In this document: piece after piece, positions 34,745-46,997 of the stretch
Position numbering within the stretch: position 1 is the stretch's first letter
How the letters are laid out: the number at the start of each line of letters is the position of its first letter
Origin: Galeopsis tetrahit
Lineage: Eukaryota > Streptophyta > Magnoliopsida > Lamiales > Lamiaceae
NCBI GenBank assembly: GCA_963675135.1
Contig: OY776120.1
Location: 25,634,001-25,698,000, forward strand
Reading direction: 5' to 3'
DNA length: 64,000 nt
Made by a program: the position numbers and the translations under genes
The notes under the pieces: model-generated
What the model was told of the DNA's origin: nothing
Database searches by the model: none
The model's input: the letters and a program-made list of their open reading frames with translations, nothing else

Positions 34745-37700
34745 TCAGATTCTGAATGCAACATACATCCTTGCTTTGATATCCATCATATGTTGATGAT
34801 CAGTGATACCTTCTTCTTTGATAATCTCAGCAATTATGTTGTTGATCTCCTTGTAATCAGGTTCTCCATTTTCCAGTCTTGGAGGTTCCCAATTCGGTTC
34901 TTCAGGACATAATATCTTGGTTCCAGCACGAGCAACAACTTGTGCTATGTCTTCCCAAAACTCTTGATCAATGTTCAACATGAACTCTTCAAAATCAATA
35001 AATTCAGCTTCTTTGCTCGAATGATTACCAAACTTCCTCACAATGAAGTTTGCAATCTGCCACTTCTTCTTCAGATTTTTCCAATGTTCCATATTCTCTG
35101 TTAGAACAATAAAATCCACAAAGTTTTCATCTTGAAAATCTTTGTCAAACTCTTTTCCTTCAGTTTTCCTTTGAGCTTTCAATTTCTTCTTCAAAGTAGC
35201 AACTTTGTTATCAAATCTTGTTTTTAAGAACTTGATATCCTTTTCTTTCTTCTTTTTCAACTCTGCTTCTTCAGCTTTCTTTTTCTTCAAAACATTAAGT
35301 TTTTCTTCCTCTTCTCTTGAAATTCCAACTTTCAATTTGCTCTTTGATCTGGTAAGTCTACCAGTTTCTTCTTCTTCTTGTTCTTCATCAGACAAAACTA
35401 ACTTTCTCTTCTTCTGAATTGAACTTTCAGCAATATCAGGTCTCTTCTCAACAATCTCTTGACCTTGCTGTTTCTGTTGCTTCCTTAGTTTCAGCTTTTC
35501 ATTCAGAATAGCAATTTCTTCTTTTAACTCATCCTGACTCACAACCAACTGAGCTTGTTGTGACTGAGTTTGCTCCATCACTTTCCTTGTCTTATCTTCT
35601 CCCTTTTTGGCTTCATCATGCCACTCTTTTAAGGAAGATATGTGTTGCTCCAGCTTGTTATGCAACACTTGAGACAGGTTCTTCTCTTGTAATCTATGAA
35701 GATCATAAATTTTGGACATTGTATGCTCCATAACCTTTTCATAAGAGTTTTCAGAATTCATCTTATTCATTCCGTCAGTAGCTTCTTGAAACATCTTCAC
35801 AACATCTTCCAATTTTGCTTGAAGCTCTGCATTCTGCTTTTTCAACATTTCAAAGTCTGAATTCTCAGATTCCTTTTCAATAGGACCTGTTCTGATCTGT
35901 TCTTGCACATCTTCAAGAATAATAGGATCAGCAGAGTGAATTGGAATGCTTTCCATCTCTTCAGCATTTAACTCTTGATTCTCCAAGACTTCAGTTTCTT
36001 CAATAACAACAGTGTTCTCAAACACCTCTGTTGCATTGTCAACATCCTCATCAATTTCCATAAAATCTTTTTCAGCAACATTCTTAGCTTCATCAACACT
36101 TTTCTCTTCACTTTCCACAAACAAATCTTCATCTGAATTAGGAGTTGCAATCTTTTCAACAGTGTACTTAATTCCAGTTAATCTTTCAACAAGATGAACT
36201 ACAGATTCTGGAGTAACTAGCTCAAGAAAAGAGTTAACACCAGCTGCTTGCATCTGTTCTGCTTCCCAATCATCAAAGATTGAAGCACCTCCCATACCTT
36301 CCATTATAGCCAAATTCTCCTTCAAAGTACTCCTCTTAAGATACACCCATGTGCCTATCCTAAGGAGTTTTTCAAACTCAACTGAGCTCTCATCCAATCC
36401 AGGAAATTGCTTCAATAAAGCTATCCTCAAATCTATCCTGATTCTATCCTCTTTATCACAGATAGTGTACTCCATCAAATCAGCAGGTTTAGGAGCAATA
36501 AATTCAGGTTCAGGGGATGATGAAATGTCAATTGGTTCAGTAGAAGGTTCAAATTCATGTTTAGTAGAGTGATCATGAATCTGTGTTGGGGATTGATGTG
36601 GTGAAGGTTGATGTGAAGTTTGATGTTGAGGACTAGAAATTGGGGTAGAATAAAAATTAGTGTTCTGAGGGGATGAATGGGGAGTGTTCTGAGTCACAGA
36701 AAAATAGTGTTCTGATTGCCCAGAACATGCAGGTTGGGGGTTTTGGGTTTCAGTTTGGCTTGGTTCAGAGTTTGAAGGGGTAGGAGAGACAACAATTAAC
36801 TTCCTCCTAGCACTTCTTGTCTTAGTTCTTTTATGCACAACAATAGGACTAGGAACACTAACCTCTTGCTCTTCTGAGCTTGATTGCACCACAGTCTCCA
36901 CAAATCTGACTGTTGGCTCTGAGGCAGCTGTAGCAGACCTTCCTCTCCTTGGTCTAATACTGCTCGGATCATGCCTTGCCTTCGATCTAATCTCAGGTTG
37001 ATTGTCATCAGATCGGTACATTGAAGCTCCAGACTCTTGTGCTTCAAGTTCTTGAGGTTGTTCCAAGGGGTTCTCTTGTTCAAAACGAACAGACTCCTTC
37101 TTCATCAAGAATTTCCCATGATGAAATTTCTTGGGATTACTCCAATACGGCTTTTTAACCAGCTGAGGCAACAAGAAACTCAGCTTGCTTCCAAACCCTA
37201 ATTTCGATTTAATCGAAAATTCCATAGTATCCTCATCGAACAAAACTTTTTCTTTCTCAATCAGCAGCCTTTCCAAGAAAAATCCTTGCCAATCACCTTG
37301 AACTCTGTCAATGATTGCAGCCATAATTCTAATCTTGGAACTTGATAAAGCATCCTGGCTATGATGTTGCCCTAACAAGCATTTTCCAGCTATGTCCATC
37401 AAAAACTGCAGACCAGTAGGAAGAACATCCTTCTTCAGATTAGTCAAGGACTCTGTTTCAACTCCTGACCACCTTCCTACACATTCCTTCTCCTCTCCGG
37501 CTTTGTAATTCATGATGTCTACTGGACCTTGAGGCAAATCCAACATCACTTCTAGGATTTCCCTTGTGATAGTGACCTTATGCCCAGAAAGCATGGAGTG
37601 AACACCATTGCTATCTCCTTTGAGTTGCAAGTAAAATTCCATTGCCTCCGGTTCATAGACATTGAGTGGAGATGATTCCAGAAATTTCCTCAGCCCACAC

Positions 37701-37858
37701 TCCTCGCACATTGTCAGAATGGCTTGATTTTCAGCATTGTGTCGGCCATTGAAATAGACAGCATTTTCTACAAAAATGCCCTTTTCGCGAACCCAGAAAT
37801 TTGAATCAAATGTTCCTGCAACTTCGTTAGTTTCATTGATAATATTGATAGTTGCCAT
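34745..37858 (-). CDS. C1 third ORF (1037 aa) in the envelope-like position, function unknown
   Basis: One intact ATG-started frame between pol and the 3' LTR on the element's coding strand. The N-terminal ~280 residues form a domain shared with C2 (C-x2-C-G-L-R, then EFY, ITREILEVMLDLP, KIRIMAAI, GSKLSFLLP, WSNPKKFHHGKF). It resembles, by memory only, the 'putative plant transposon protein' type of domain. The middle is low-complexity (Ser/Pro/Gln/Glu) and then strongly coiled-coil with Lys/Glu-rich helices (about 650-900). The C-terminal ~130 residues are again conserved with C2 (HWKNLKKKW, FIVRKFG, EFWEDIAQV, ILCPEEPNWE). I see no signal peptide or membrane segment, so 'envelope' is positional only. 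Confidence 0.85.
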   Translation of the reverse strand: MATINIINETNEVAGTFDSNFWVREKGIFVENAVYFNGRHNAENQAILTMCEECGLRKFLESSPLNVYEPEAMEFYLQLKGDSNGVHSMLSGHKVTITREILEVMLDLPQGPVDIMNYKAGEEKECVGRWSGVETESLTNLKKDVLPTGLQFLMDIAGKCLLGQHHSQDALSSSKIRIMAAIIDRVQGDWQGFFLERLLIEKEKVLFDEDTMEFSIKSKLGFGSKLSFLLPQLVKKPYWSNPKKFHHGKFLMKKESVRFEQENPLEQPQELEAQESGASMYRSDDNQPEIRSKARHDPSSIRPRRGRSATAASEPTVRFVETVVQSSSEEQEVSVPSPIVVHKRTKTRSARRKLIVVSPTPSNSEPSQTETQNPQPACSGQSEHYFSVTQNTPHSSPQNTNFYSTPISSPQHQTSHQPSPHQSPTQIHDHSTKHEFEPSTEPIDISSSPEPEFIAPKPADLMEYTICDKEDRIRIDLRIALLKQFPGLDESSVEFEKLLRIGTWVYLKRSTLKENLAIMEGMGGASIFDDWEAEQMQAAGVNSFLELVTPESVVHLVERLTGIKYTVEKIATPNSDEDLFVESEEKSVDEAKNVAEKDFMEIDEDVDNATEVFENTVVIEETEVLENQELNAEEMESIPIHSADPIILEDVQEQIRTGPIEKESENSDFEMLKKQNAELQAKLEDVVKMFQEATDGMNKMNSENSYEKVMEHTMSKIYDLHRLQEKNLSQVLHNKLEQHISSLKEWHDEAKKGEDKTRKVMEQTQSQQAQLVVSQDELKEEIAILNEKLKLRKQQKQQGQEIVEKRPDIAESSIQKKRKLVLSDEEQEEEETGRLTRSKSKLKVGISREEEEKLNVLKKKKAEEAELKKKKEKDIKFLKTRFDNKVATLKKKLKAQRKTEGKEFDKDFQDENFVDFIVLTENMEHWKNLKKKWQIANFIVRKFGNHSSKEAEFIDFEEFMLNIDQEFWEDIAQVVARAGTKILCPEEPNWEPPRLENGEPDYKEINNIIAEIIKEEGITDHQHMMDIKARMYVAFRI

Positions 37859-39111
37859 TTGAGAATTTTGTAGAAACCAGATTTTTCAGTAGTTATGAAG
37901 TTATGAGATTTCCAGAAATGAACTCGTAAGAAAGACGATGAAGAGTGATCGTTTTTGTCAAATTCAAAACCAATCTAGGGCTAGGATTGAATTAGATTAT
38001 CACAACGAATGGTTGGGATTAAGTCTCGAAATTCGAGTTTAACAAGAACTGTTCATATTCTAGTACAATTCTTAATTTTGGAGCCAATATGTGTTTAATA
38101 AATACACCACTGTTTTTAGGTTAGAAATAGAGGAGTGTATTAATCTTCTCTATTAGTAATCTAAAATTTGAACAATTTTTGACTTAGAGAATTCTAAACC
38201 AAAAGACTGTTCTGATGCAAATCAGCACAGTAGTTTCCAAAACTATTTCTCTTCATTTTCTTACTAGTATATAAGGAAAATTTCACTTATCTGGATCAGC
38301 TGAGTACTGTGATCAGCTGAGTAACCTTTTTAGAAATCAGATCAGTAGTTGAATCAGCACAGTAGATTTCAGATTAGTAGATGGGTCAGCACAGTAATCC
38401 TCAGATCAGTACCCAAATTTCCTGATTTCATCTTTTTAATATCAGCACAGTAATCCTCAGACCAGTACTGTGTCAGATTAGTAGAATTCTGTAGACAGAT
38501 TAGTAGTAAACATATCTTTTTGTAGACAGATTAGTCAGTAATCAGATTAGTTCTGTAGAATAACTGAATTGTAATCAGATCAGTACTGTAGACAAAGAAA
38601 CTTTGTAATCAGTACAGTTCTGTAGACAAGTCAATTCATTAATCAGAATAAATCTGTAGACTGCTATAGTCTGTAATCAGATCAGATTAGTAGACTTTTC
38701 AAATCTGTAATCAGATCAGTTCCCCCTTCAATGGAGAATTCCTCTTCTGTGCCTGTTTCACCTTGGTAAAAGTGTTAGTTCATGAGATATAAGTGTAAAA
38801 CAGTACAGATTAGTAACAATATGTTTAATTTAATGATCACATCAAGGTTTATGCTAAAGTGACTTAGTGTTCTGAGTCAACAAAAGGATCTTTAAGAAAT
38901 CACAGATTCCCCCTTAATGTATGTTCTCAGTGTCCCTCAGCTTTACCAGCTTCCTCATTGGGATGAAGGTCACTTTAGTAACCTTGTTACCTGTTTTAGT
39001 GATCTGACATAGGATTGTCTCTTCTGACTTTTGAGTTTTGATGTACTGCTCTTAGTTTCTGCTTCATGTCCTTCTTGGTATAAGATCAGTACCTGAAATG
39101 TTAGCACAGTT
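37859..39111 (-). other. C1 spacer between pol and third ORF
   Basis: Non-coding 1.25 kb, dense in repeats of the motif family GATCAGTA / ATCAGCACAGTA / CAGATTAGTAG, especially 38220-38720. A TTCCCCCTTCAATGG box (about 38719) and a TTCCCCCTTAATG box (about 38906) are PPT-like on the minus strand. It may carry the leader or splice signals for the downstream ORF; that is inference. Confidence 0.6.
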
Positions 39112-42100
39112 CTATATACAAACAGAATCCATATCTATCAATCCTAAACTAATGCACAATTCTCTGAATCTCACTTCAGCCAATGGTTTTGTAAAAATGT
39201 CAGCTCTTTGAATATCAGTATGAATCTTTTCCATTCTAATATTCTTCTTTTCAACATGATCCCTAATAAAATGATGCCTAATGTCAACATGTTTGCATCT
39301 AGTATGTAGAACAGGATTTTGAGTGATGGCAATGGCACTATTACTGTCACAATATATAGGTACATTAGATTCCACAACATTGTAGTCTCTGAGTTGTTGT
39401 ATTAGCCAAAGAAGCTGACTACAACAACTACCTGCAGCCATATATTCTGCTTCAGTAGTAGAAGTTGCCACACTTGTTTGTTTCTTTGAAAATCATGAAA
39501 TGAGCTTAGTTCCTAAGAATTGACATGAACCTGAAGTAGATTTTCTATCTATTTTGCAACCTCCAAAGTCCGAGTCTGAATAACCACTTAAAGATATATC
39601 ATCATCTGCAGGATACCATAATCCTCGATTAATGGTCCCCTTTAGATATTTCAATATCCTTTTAGCAGCTTCCAAATGACTTTCCTTGGGGTTTGCTTGA
39701 AATCTTGCACATACTCCAACAGAAAAAGCAATATCAGGTCTGCTGGCAGTTAGATAGAGTAGAGAGCCAATTAAAGCACGATAGTGAGGTTGGTTAGAAG
39801 ACTTACCTCCTTCATCAGGATCCATTCTGTATGTAGGTTGCATGGGCACACCAACTGTCTTACAGGTTTTAATACCAAATTTATCTAGCAAATTCTTAGT
39901 GTATTTTGCTTGATTTATAAAGATACCTTCTGAAGTTTGTTTTACTTGAAGACCAAGAAAATATGTCATTTCTCCCATCATAGACATTTCAAATTTACTT
40001 TGCATGAGTGTAGAAAAGCTTTCACTCAAGGTTTTGTTGGGTGATCCAAAAATAATATCATCCACATAAATTTGAACAAGTAATATATCATTACCTTCTT
40101 GTCTTCTAAACAAAGTTCTATCAACCTTGCCTTTTGTAAAACCATTTTCAAGTAAGAATAGAGAAAGAGTATCATACCAGGCTCTTGGGGCTTGTTTCAA
40201 TCCATAGAGTGCTTTCTTTAACCTGTATACTTGGTGACTATTCACTTCAAAACCAGGTGGTTGTTCCACATACACTTCTTCAGCAAGTATACCATTCAAA
40301 AATGCACTTTTCACATCCATTTGATACACAGTAAATTTCATATGTGCAGCATAAGCAAGGAACAATCTTATAGCTTCTAGTCTAGCTACAGGGGCAAAAG
40401 TTTCATCATAATCAATACCCTCAGCTTGAGAGTAGCCCTGAGCAACTAATCTAGCTTTGTTTCTAACTACAAGATCATTTTCATCCCTTTTGTTCTTGAA
40501 AATCCACTTAGTGCCTACAACATTATGATTACTAGGTCTATCAACAAGTTCCCAAACTTCATTTCTAGTGAACTGATTAAGTTCTTCCTGCATGGCTACA
40601 ATCCAGTTACTATCACTTAAAGCTTCAATCACAGTTTTAGGCTCAATAGATGATAGAAAACAACACCAGCAAAATAGAGACTTGCTAGGTTCTTCCTTGG
40701 AATCAAACAATTGTTTTCTAGTTTTAACACCTATACTAGAATCACCTAGAATCAGATCAGTAGAGTGAGCAGACTTCCATGTCCTTCTATTCTTAACAGA
40801 AATGCTATCATCATTTTTATCATGCAAATTATCATGCAGATCAGTATCATTTATATCAGCAGATTTGTTCACAGGAGAGCAGTCATTCAATTCTTGTATT
40901 TCAGAAGTTTTAGATGACTCACCTTTGTCTATTACCTTTTATTTATCAGACTCTTGATCTAGGACTTTCAGGAAAGGATTATATGCTTGTACAGATTCAT
41001 ATATTCCTGTATCATCATCTTCATTGTTGATTTGAAGCTGTAGTTTGTCAATTTTCTTACTGAGCTGATGATCAGCAGAGTCCTGCACATTCTCATCAAA
41101 GACAACATGGGGTGTTTCTTCCACACATAGGGTAGAGTAATTAAACACTCTAAATGCTTTGCTTACAGAAGAGTATCCTAAGAATATTCCTTCATCAGCT
41201 TTTGCATCAAAAGCATTTAATTTACTTTTGCCATTGTTATGTATGAAACACTTACATCCAAAGATATGAAAATAAGAAACTCTTGGTTTTCTGCCTTTCC
41301 ATACCTCATAAGGTGTTTTACCATGCACCTTATTAAGAGCACTTCGATTTTGGGAGTGGCAAGCTGTATTAATAGCTTCTGCCCAAAATTTCTGAGGTGT
41401 GTTGAATTCTGCAATCATGGCTCTGCAAGCTTCTTTTAGTGTTCTGTTTCTCCTTTCTGCAACACCATTTTGTTGAGGGGTTCTGGCTGCACTTGTCAGA
41501 TGCTGTATACCAGACTTAGAACAGTAGTCAGAGATGTAACAATTAATAAATTCAGTCCCCTTGTCACTCCTAATCTTGACAATGAGATGACCTTTTTCAA
41601 CCTGCAACCTCTTCAATAGATCTGGAAGTAGTGTTTGTGTATCACTCTTTTTGTGTAGAAAGACTACCCAAGTAAACTTAGAGTAATCATCTACTACAAC
41701 TAGAGTATACCTTCTTCCATTCAATGTAGAAGGGTTGATAGGACCATGAAGATCCATATGCAAGAGTTCTAAGACTCTGCTTGTTGAAAGAGTTGGAATG
41801 GACTTAAATGAAACCTTTACCTGTTTACCTTTTTTACAGGAATCACATACTTGTGATTTGGAATAGATTTCATTAGGAATGCCCTCAACAAGATGTTCTC
41901 TAGCAATTTTGTTGATTATCTTAAAGTTCAGATGGCAGAGGCGTTTATGCCAGAGCCAACTGTTTTCTTTAGGACTCTTAGTAATAAGACAAGCATTCTT
42001 AGGACAACTATTCCAATTCACAATGTATACACTTCCTTGTCTTGTGCCAACAAGTAGAACATTGTGAGTCCTTTTATCTATTATTTCACATCTTCTGGTC

Positions 42101-42393
42101 TTGAACTGAACTTTGTATCCCCTATCACAGAATTGAGATACAGATAACAAATTATATTTCAAACCTTCAACATATGAGACATCTTGGATTTCAACATCTC
42201 CATTTTTGATGAATCCAAATCCTTTTGTGATTGCTATTGAGCTATCACCAAAGATGACTTTTGGTCCTTCCTTCTCATGATAGTTAGTAAGTAAGGCCTT
42301 GGTACCAGTCATCTGGTGTGAACACCCACTGTCTATGTACCAGGTATCACCAACTGAACCACCTTTCTTGTATAAGTCCAGTCGATCCTGCAA
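39112..42393 (-). pseudogene. C1 pol (protease-integrase-RT-RNase H) with two nonsense codons
   Basis: 3282 nt, exactly the length of the intact C2 pol, with the frame kept throughout but broken by two stops: TAA at 40939-40941 in the integrase-RT linker and TGA at 39490-39492, where C2 has TGG (LISWFSKKQ). Motifs: protease YIDSGCSHQMTG, integrase HHCC (HKRLCHLN...CDSCKKGKQ), core D-D-E (LLHMDLHG, RSDKGTEF, PQQNGVAERRNR), RT (KARLVAQGYSQ, AFLNGIL, YVDDIIFG), RNase H (YSDSDFGG, TSTTEAEYMAAG). Both stops are single substitutions. The G-to-A-type change at the Trp codon fits decay of methylated DNA. Confidence 0.92.
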
Positions 42394-42425
42394 GGTAGTG
42401 ATCTTAATAATTTAGGTACCCTAGT

Positions 42426-43661
42426 TTATTGGGGTCCTTGGGGGTTAGTAGAGAGAGGTACCCAAATGAACATTGAGGATTTGAATAAGTGGGACCTCTT
42501 TAGTTTCCTTCCAAATTTATCACAGAACAGTACTTTATTAACTAGTTCAGAATTATCAGCAGACTTAGGATCTATTTTTCTGAGATAGCCTTTCCTTGGT
42601 TCTATCCCTTTTTCAGTAAGATCAGTATGTCTGTAATAGTTTGAATATGGTCTAAAAGCATGTGGACCATACGGCTTATAGATGCGTTTTGGTCTTTCCT
42701 CACCAATGATATTATAGGATAAAGGAGGAGGATAAATAACAGGTTTGTTATGATAATGAGGCACAAATCTCCTAGGTTTAGTTGAATACAGCTGAGACTG
42801 CCTTTTGAAAGGAGGTCTAGACTGTTCCCAACTTGCCTGTGCTTGTCTTGACCTACTGTTCTGAGTTTGTCTCTTCTGATTCCAGGACTGATCTGATCTG
42901 GTCAGAGGAGTATAACTCTTCTGGTATGGTCTTGACTGTACTGGTCTTAATACATTCTTCATTTTACCATTCTTGGTAGTAGGAGGGATGTATTTAGGCT
43001 GTACTTTGAGTTTTGGATCATCATCATAAGTCATAGGTTCTTTTCCTTTATCTAGTTGCAAATAACTTGTACTAGCTCCATTAGTGTTCTTAAATTCTGA
43101 AGTAGATGAACTAGGCAGATCAGTACCTATTCCTCTTTTATCATTTGGAGCTCTATATCTGTTTGAGATAGTTTGATTAATCTTAGTCGAGTTAATCATC
43201 CCAGATAGCTTTCGATCTAGGCTCACTACTTCAGATTCTAAGAATCTATTGCGCTCTTCAAGTTTTTCACATTTAATCTTTAAATCATTGAATTCATTAG
43301 TTTCTTTAGCTTGAGTTTTAAGCATACCCTGATATAGTTTGTCAATGGATGCATACTTTTCTTGGAGTTGGGACAACTCTTCTGATAGCCTTGCATTTAT
43401 GACAGCTATATTAGGATCTACTTTTGACTGAGCTTCTTTCAGATTAATGATTTCTTGCTTTAAAGATATATTCTCATCACTGATTCCAATGAATGCTTTG
43501 TTAGCTTGTAGAAGGTCTTCTTCAGTCACTCCTTCGGAATGATGAAGACTACTTCCTACACTGCTAACAGCAGCATCACTTTCATCAGTGTCAGAATTGT
43601 TACAAGATTGAAAAGAGTTAGCAGATGATACCTCATCATTTATTTTGGCCATCATTACCAG
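42426..43661 (-). pseudogene. C1 gag, C-terminal part (separated by G2)
   Basis: Begins directly at the G2 junction with CTG GTA ATG ATG GCC (43661 down), in the frame that continues the gag half at 51332-52651. The coiled-coil segment (SEELSQLQEKYASIDKLYQ, KIKCEKLEERNRFLE) is followed by a basic Arg/Gln/Pro/Tyr-rich tail (about 43000-42500) and ends at a TAA in NPQGPQ-stop. The same C-terminus and stop exist in C2. Pol starts 33 nt beyond, in the -1 frame relative to gag. Confidence 0.88.
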
Positions 43662-43679
43662 TCCCCGGCAACGGCGCCA
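43662..43679 (-). other. Ectopic copy of the tRNA-Asp primer-binding site beyond the 3' LTR
   Basis: On the minus strand the 3' LTR is followed by AGTTTA and TGGCGCCGTTGCCGGGGA, the exact 18 nt complementary to the 3' end of plant tRNA-Asp. It then passes straight into C1 gag. At the genuine PBS (49759-49776) the same 24 nt follow the 5' LTR, but the next bases differ (GGTTTT versus CTGG here), so the match stops precisely at the PBS end. Confidence 0.9.
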
Positions 43680-43685
43680 TAAACT

Positions 43686-45254
43686 TGATTCACGCGTTAT
43701 GCAACACTAAATAAACAACCGCAAGTATACGGCGTCTATTGTAGCGCGATAAGCACGAGGTCGATCCCACGAGAAGGTTAAAACATAAAAGGGTAGTTTG
43801 CTAGTTGAATTCTAAATAGACGTGATCGAATAAGTTGAGTGTTGAATTACCCCTAAGATTGCCTAACTATGTGTCACAAATAGACAACGAAAGAGTAAAT
43901 ATAAAGTCGATCAACTAAACATGCAAAATAGGAAAACGAAAGTGAAACGATTGTAACTCAAAGAGAAAAGGTGGGTTCCAAGGCAATTGTAGTTCTTAGA
44001 TGTCCGTTTATGAATGTTATCTCGTTTAGATGGCCATTAAGTTTATCTCAAATAGGTGATCACACAAGAAGAATTAATCAATCTCTCGATCTAATTAACC
44101 AAAGGCGCAATGCAACATAGGCTCGTATCTCTACCTCACAAACGTTACACCGCCTAAAAACGCTCCTAAGATCATTCAATTCCCTCTCCGATAATTAATC
44201 CTCTCTCGAGCTCATAATAATATCGGGTTGCACATTCGCATACGATTAAATGAAATAAATCTCTCGATCTTACTTCAATTAACAATATATAAGCAAATCA
44301 TTATGGCCAATAACAATACGCTTGACAATGGATAATTGAATATGCAAATAAGAAACAAACACCAATTAAAGCAAGAAATTACTCATAAACATCAATCCAA
44401 GTCTTACAATGCCTTAGAACCACAAAGTGTTTAGCTACTCAAATACATAATCAAATCACAACTTCCAAATGAAATAACTAAATAAAAAGGGAAATAAAGA
44501 GAAAGCTTAGTCTAGAATGTGGTAGGGAATGGAATTTGGGAGCTATTGCATCCTTTCTTCCTTGATTTGATGAAGAATTGAGAGAGAAATGGCCAAAACA
44601 CCTCCAAGTATGTGTAACTATGTGTGGATTTTGGGGAGAGTGTCTTGGGTTTCAAGAATGAGGCCTTATATAGTGTTGGGGAAGGGTTTGGATGCCAAAA
44701 TTGCAAGTTGGTCCCTCAAAAATGGAGAAAATGGCCAAAAACCCCCGAGAATGAGGTCACCCGGCCGGGTGGCTCCCACCCGGGCATGCCACCCGGCCAA
44801 AATACGAAGCAAACACTAATTCAGCCTTGCCCGGGTCGAAACCACCCGGCCGGGTGGGTTTCAACCGGGCCAAATTCGAATGCCATCAAGATCTGCCCTT
44901 GCCCGGGTGGTTTTGACCCGCCCGGGTCGTTTTTGACCCGCCCGGGTTGATTCTACCCGGGCATGTTTTTTCGTCTCTTCGTATCTCGAGCTTCCGACCT
45001 CCGATTGACTCGATTCTTTTTTTCATTCCACTCCATTTTTCGAGACGAATCCAACCGTGCACTCCTCTTCCTGATCCAGTAAAGTATGGTTGCTGTTTTG
45101 CTCCAAATTCCATCGTATTTCCTATAAAATCGACAAAACACAACATTTCTCTCATTTTGGCTCAAACAATCATAATCAATGCATAAATCAATGAAATCCA
45201 CATCAAAATATGCTTCATATGTGCTTATAAATCGTGTAAGTTCCACCCGAATCA
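43686..45254 (-). repeat. 3' LTR of G2
   Basis: 1569 bp, plus-strand TGATTCACGCGTT...CCCGAATCA. Minus-strand TATA box CTATATAAGG near 44665-44674. It is 20 bp longer than the other LTR because of one extra unit of GACCCGCCCGGGT in its palindrome array. Confidence 0.92.
44758..44964. repeat. Palindrome array in G2 3' LTR (CCCGGCCGGG type)
   Basis: A cluster of CACCCGGCCGGGTGG, CACCCGGGCATG and GACCCGCCCGGGT motifs, most of them palindromic around GGCC or CCGG. It lies at the same place in the LTR as the ACTCGGCCGAGT array of G1. Confidence 0.85.
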
Positions 45255-46997
45255 AACCCCCCCAAACTTAAAATGTTGTTTGTCCTCAAACAACTAAGCA
45301 CTCAAAGCAATGAGGGTGGAATGATCACAATGGAATATTCAATGTAATTCACACATGCAAAGTAGGATGTAATGATATCTCTTTCTCAAAGTGCATTTCT
45401 CAATGAAGGTCATAAGTTCACTATTGCAATTCACATTCATGGATCAAGGAATGCACAAGTACACAACACATTGTGATGGGAAACATAATCCAAATGCTCA
45501 AGTCCTCTACTCACATGACAAAGTGTTTCTCTCAAACACACAAACAAATTGAGGATATTAATGCACTCATCAACCAAGTCATGCTATGCAATCACCATAT
45601 GCTTGCCCAACTTCTACTTTCTACACACACTCAAATGCTCAACAATGTGATCAATAGGACTTTATCAAGGATGTAACATTGGCTCTTTGGTCAAGGTGGG
45701 GTAAATTTGGATGAAGTAACTCATAAACTAGTGGGGAGCGAGAGATAAAGACGCATAGACACATCTTAAAAACTTCTCAAGATAAAGTTACAATTGCGCG
45801 GATTGCAACTCAAAAACTCTAACTTCCACAATTTATTTGTTCTCTTTTAAGCACATTCTACACCACAAAACCATTGAACATTTTTTTTCTTTTCAAGCTT
45901 TTGGGGTTCTTTGTCCCTCTTTTCTTTTCCCTTGATTTTCTTTTCATCTTTCTCTTTTTCTTTCAACTTTTCCACTTTCTCCTTTCACCAAAGATATTAA
46001 TTCAAGCATATGTTTTCCACTTTGTCTTTTGTCCCCCACTAGATGTAGGTATCAAAGGCTCAAAAAGGCTAAGTGGTTAACATTGTAGTTTGCCAAGAAA
46101 ATGAGGAATTAAGCTCAAGGGGCTAACTACGGAAGATTACTTCGGTTTTGGGAAATTTTGGCTAAGTGACTTTTTAGAACAAGATGGCCTATATCATATC
46201 ACATCATCTCACACAATCATGCTTTCATACAAGAACTTGGGCAAGTTCTAGAATTACTAACAATAACCTAGTCCACTCTCAAATGAATCAAACCGGAATA
46301 CATGCTCAAATTATGGCTCAAATCTCACCGGTTTATTCAATAGGACTTTCACAATCATCAAATGTTCCCAAACAACAACACATCATGCACTCATTCCATC
46401 AAAGAACACAAATGTGAACACAACATGATACTATTCTCCAACACCAATCATGCATACATTCAAAGCAAATAGACATCACCACAACTACTCAACAATGGAT
46501 TCCAATGATTATTCATGCTCACATTTCACCAAAGATCCACTACCCAACATATGATCAAAACCAACTTAAACAATATAATCATGTGAAAGCCAAGTGTGCG
46601 CCGGTGCAAAATGTGACACAAGTAGAATGACGAACCGGTGCAAGGGTAACAACTAGTAAAAAAAAAATAAAAAAATAACTCCCCCAAACTTAGAATTTTA
46701 CTATGTATAAATTCTAAGTTTGGGGCTACAAGTTGTTACCTCCCTCCTTGCACATCCAATGCTCTTCGAAGATCACCATTGCAACACTTGCTTCCTCCAC
46801 TCCAAAGTTGGCTTTGCTTCTTCTTCATTCTCCGAGACTTGCTATCCATAGTATTCTTCATCCATACCTACAAAATAAACTAAGCTATCAACACTACTAA
46901 AGCAATAAAAACAAGAAAGCAATAAATCCTTGGGTTGCCTCCCAAGAAGCGCTATTTTTAACGTCCTATGCCGGACGGTCCTTCTTTGAGGGGAATA
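45255..46997 (-). other. G2 non-coding 3' internal region with PPT
   Basis: 1.74 kb without a long ORF. It ends at the PPT next to the 3' LTR (minus strand AAGTTTGGGGGGGTT, 45255-45270). A pyrimidine-rich stretch (about 45880-45990) and an inverted repeat (46682-46725) are the only marked structures. In an autonomous relative this interval would hold RT, RNase H and integrase. Confidence 0.75.
46682..46725. repeat. Inverted repeat containing a PPT-like box
   Basis: Perfect 17-bp arms (CCCCAAACTTAGAATTT at 46682-46698; AAATTCTAAGTTTGGGG at 46709-46725) with a 10-nt loop. Each arm contains AAGTTTGGGG in one orientation, the core of the element's own PPT. Confidence 0.85.
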
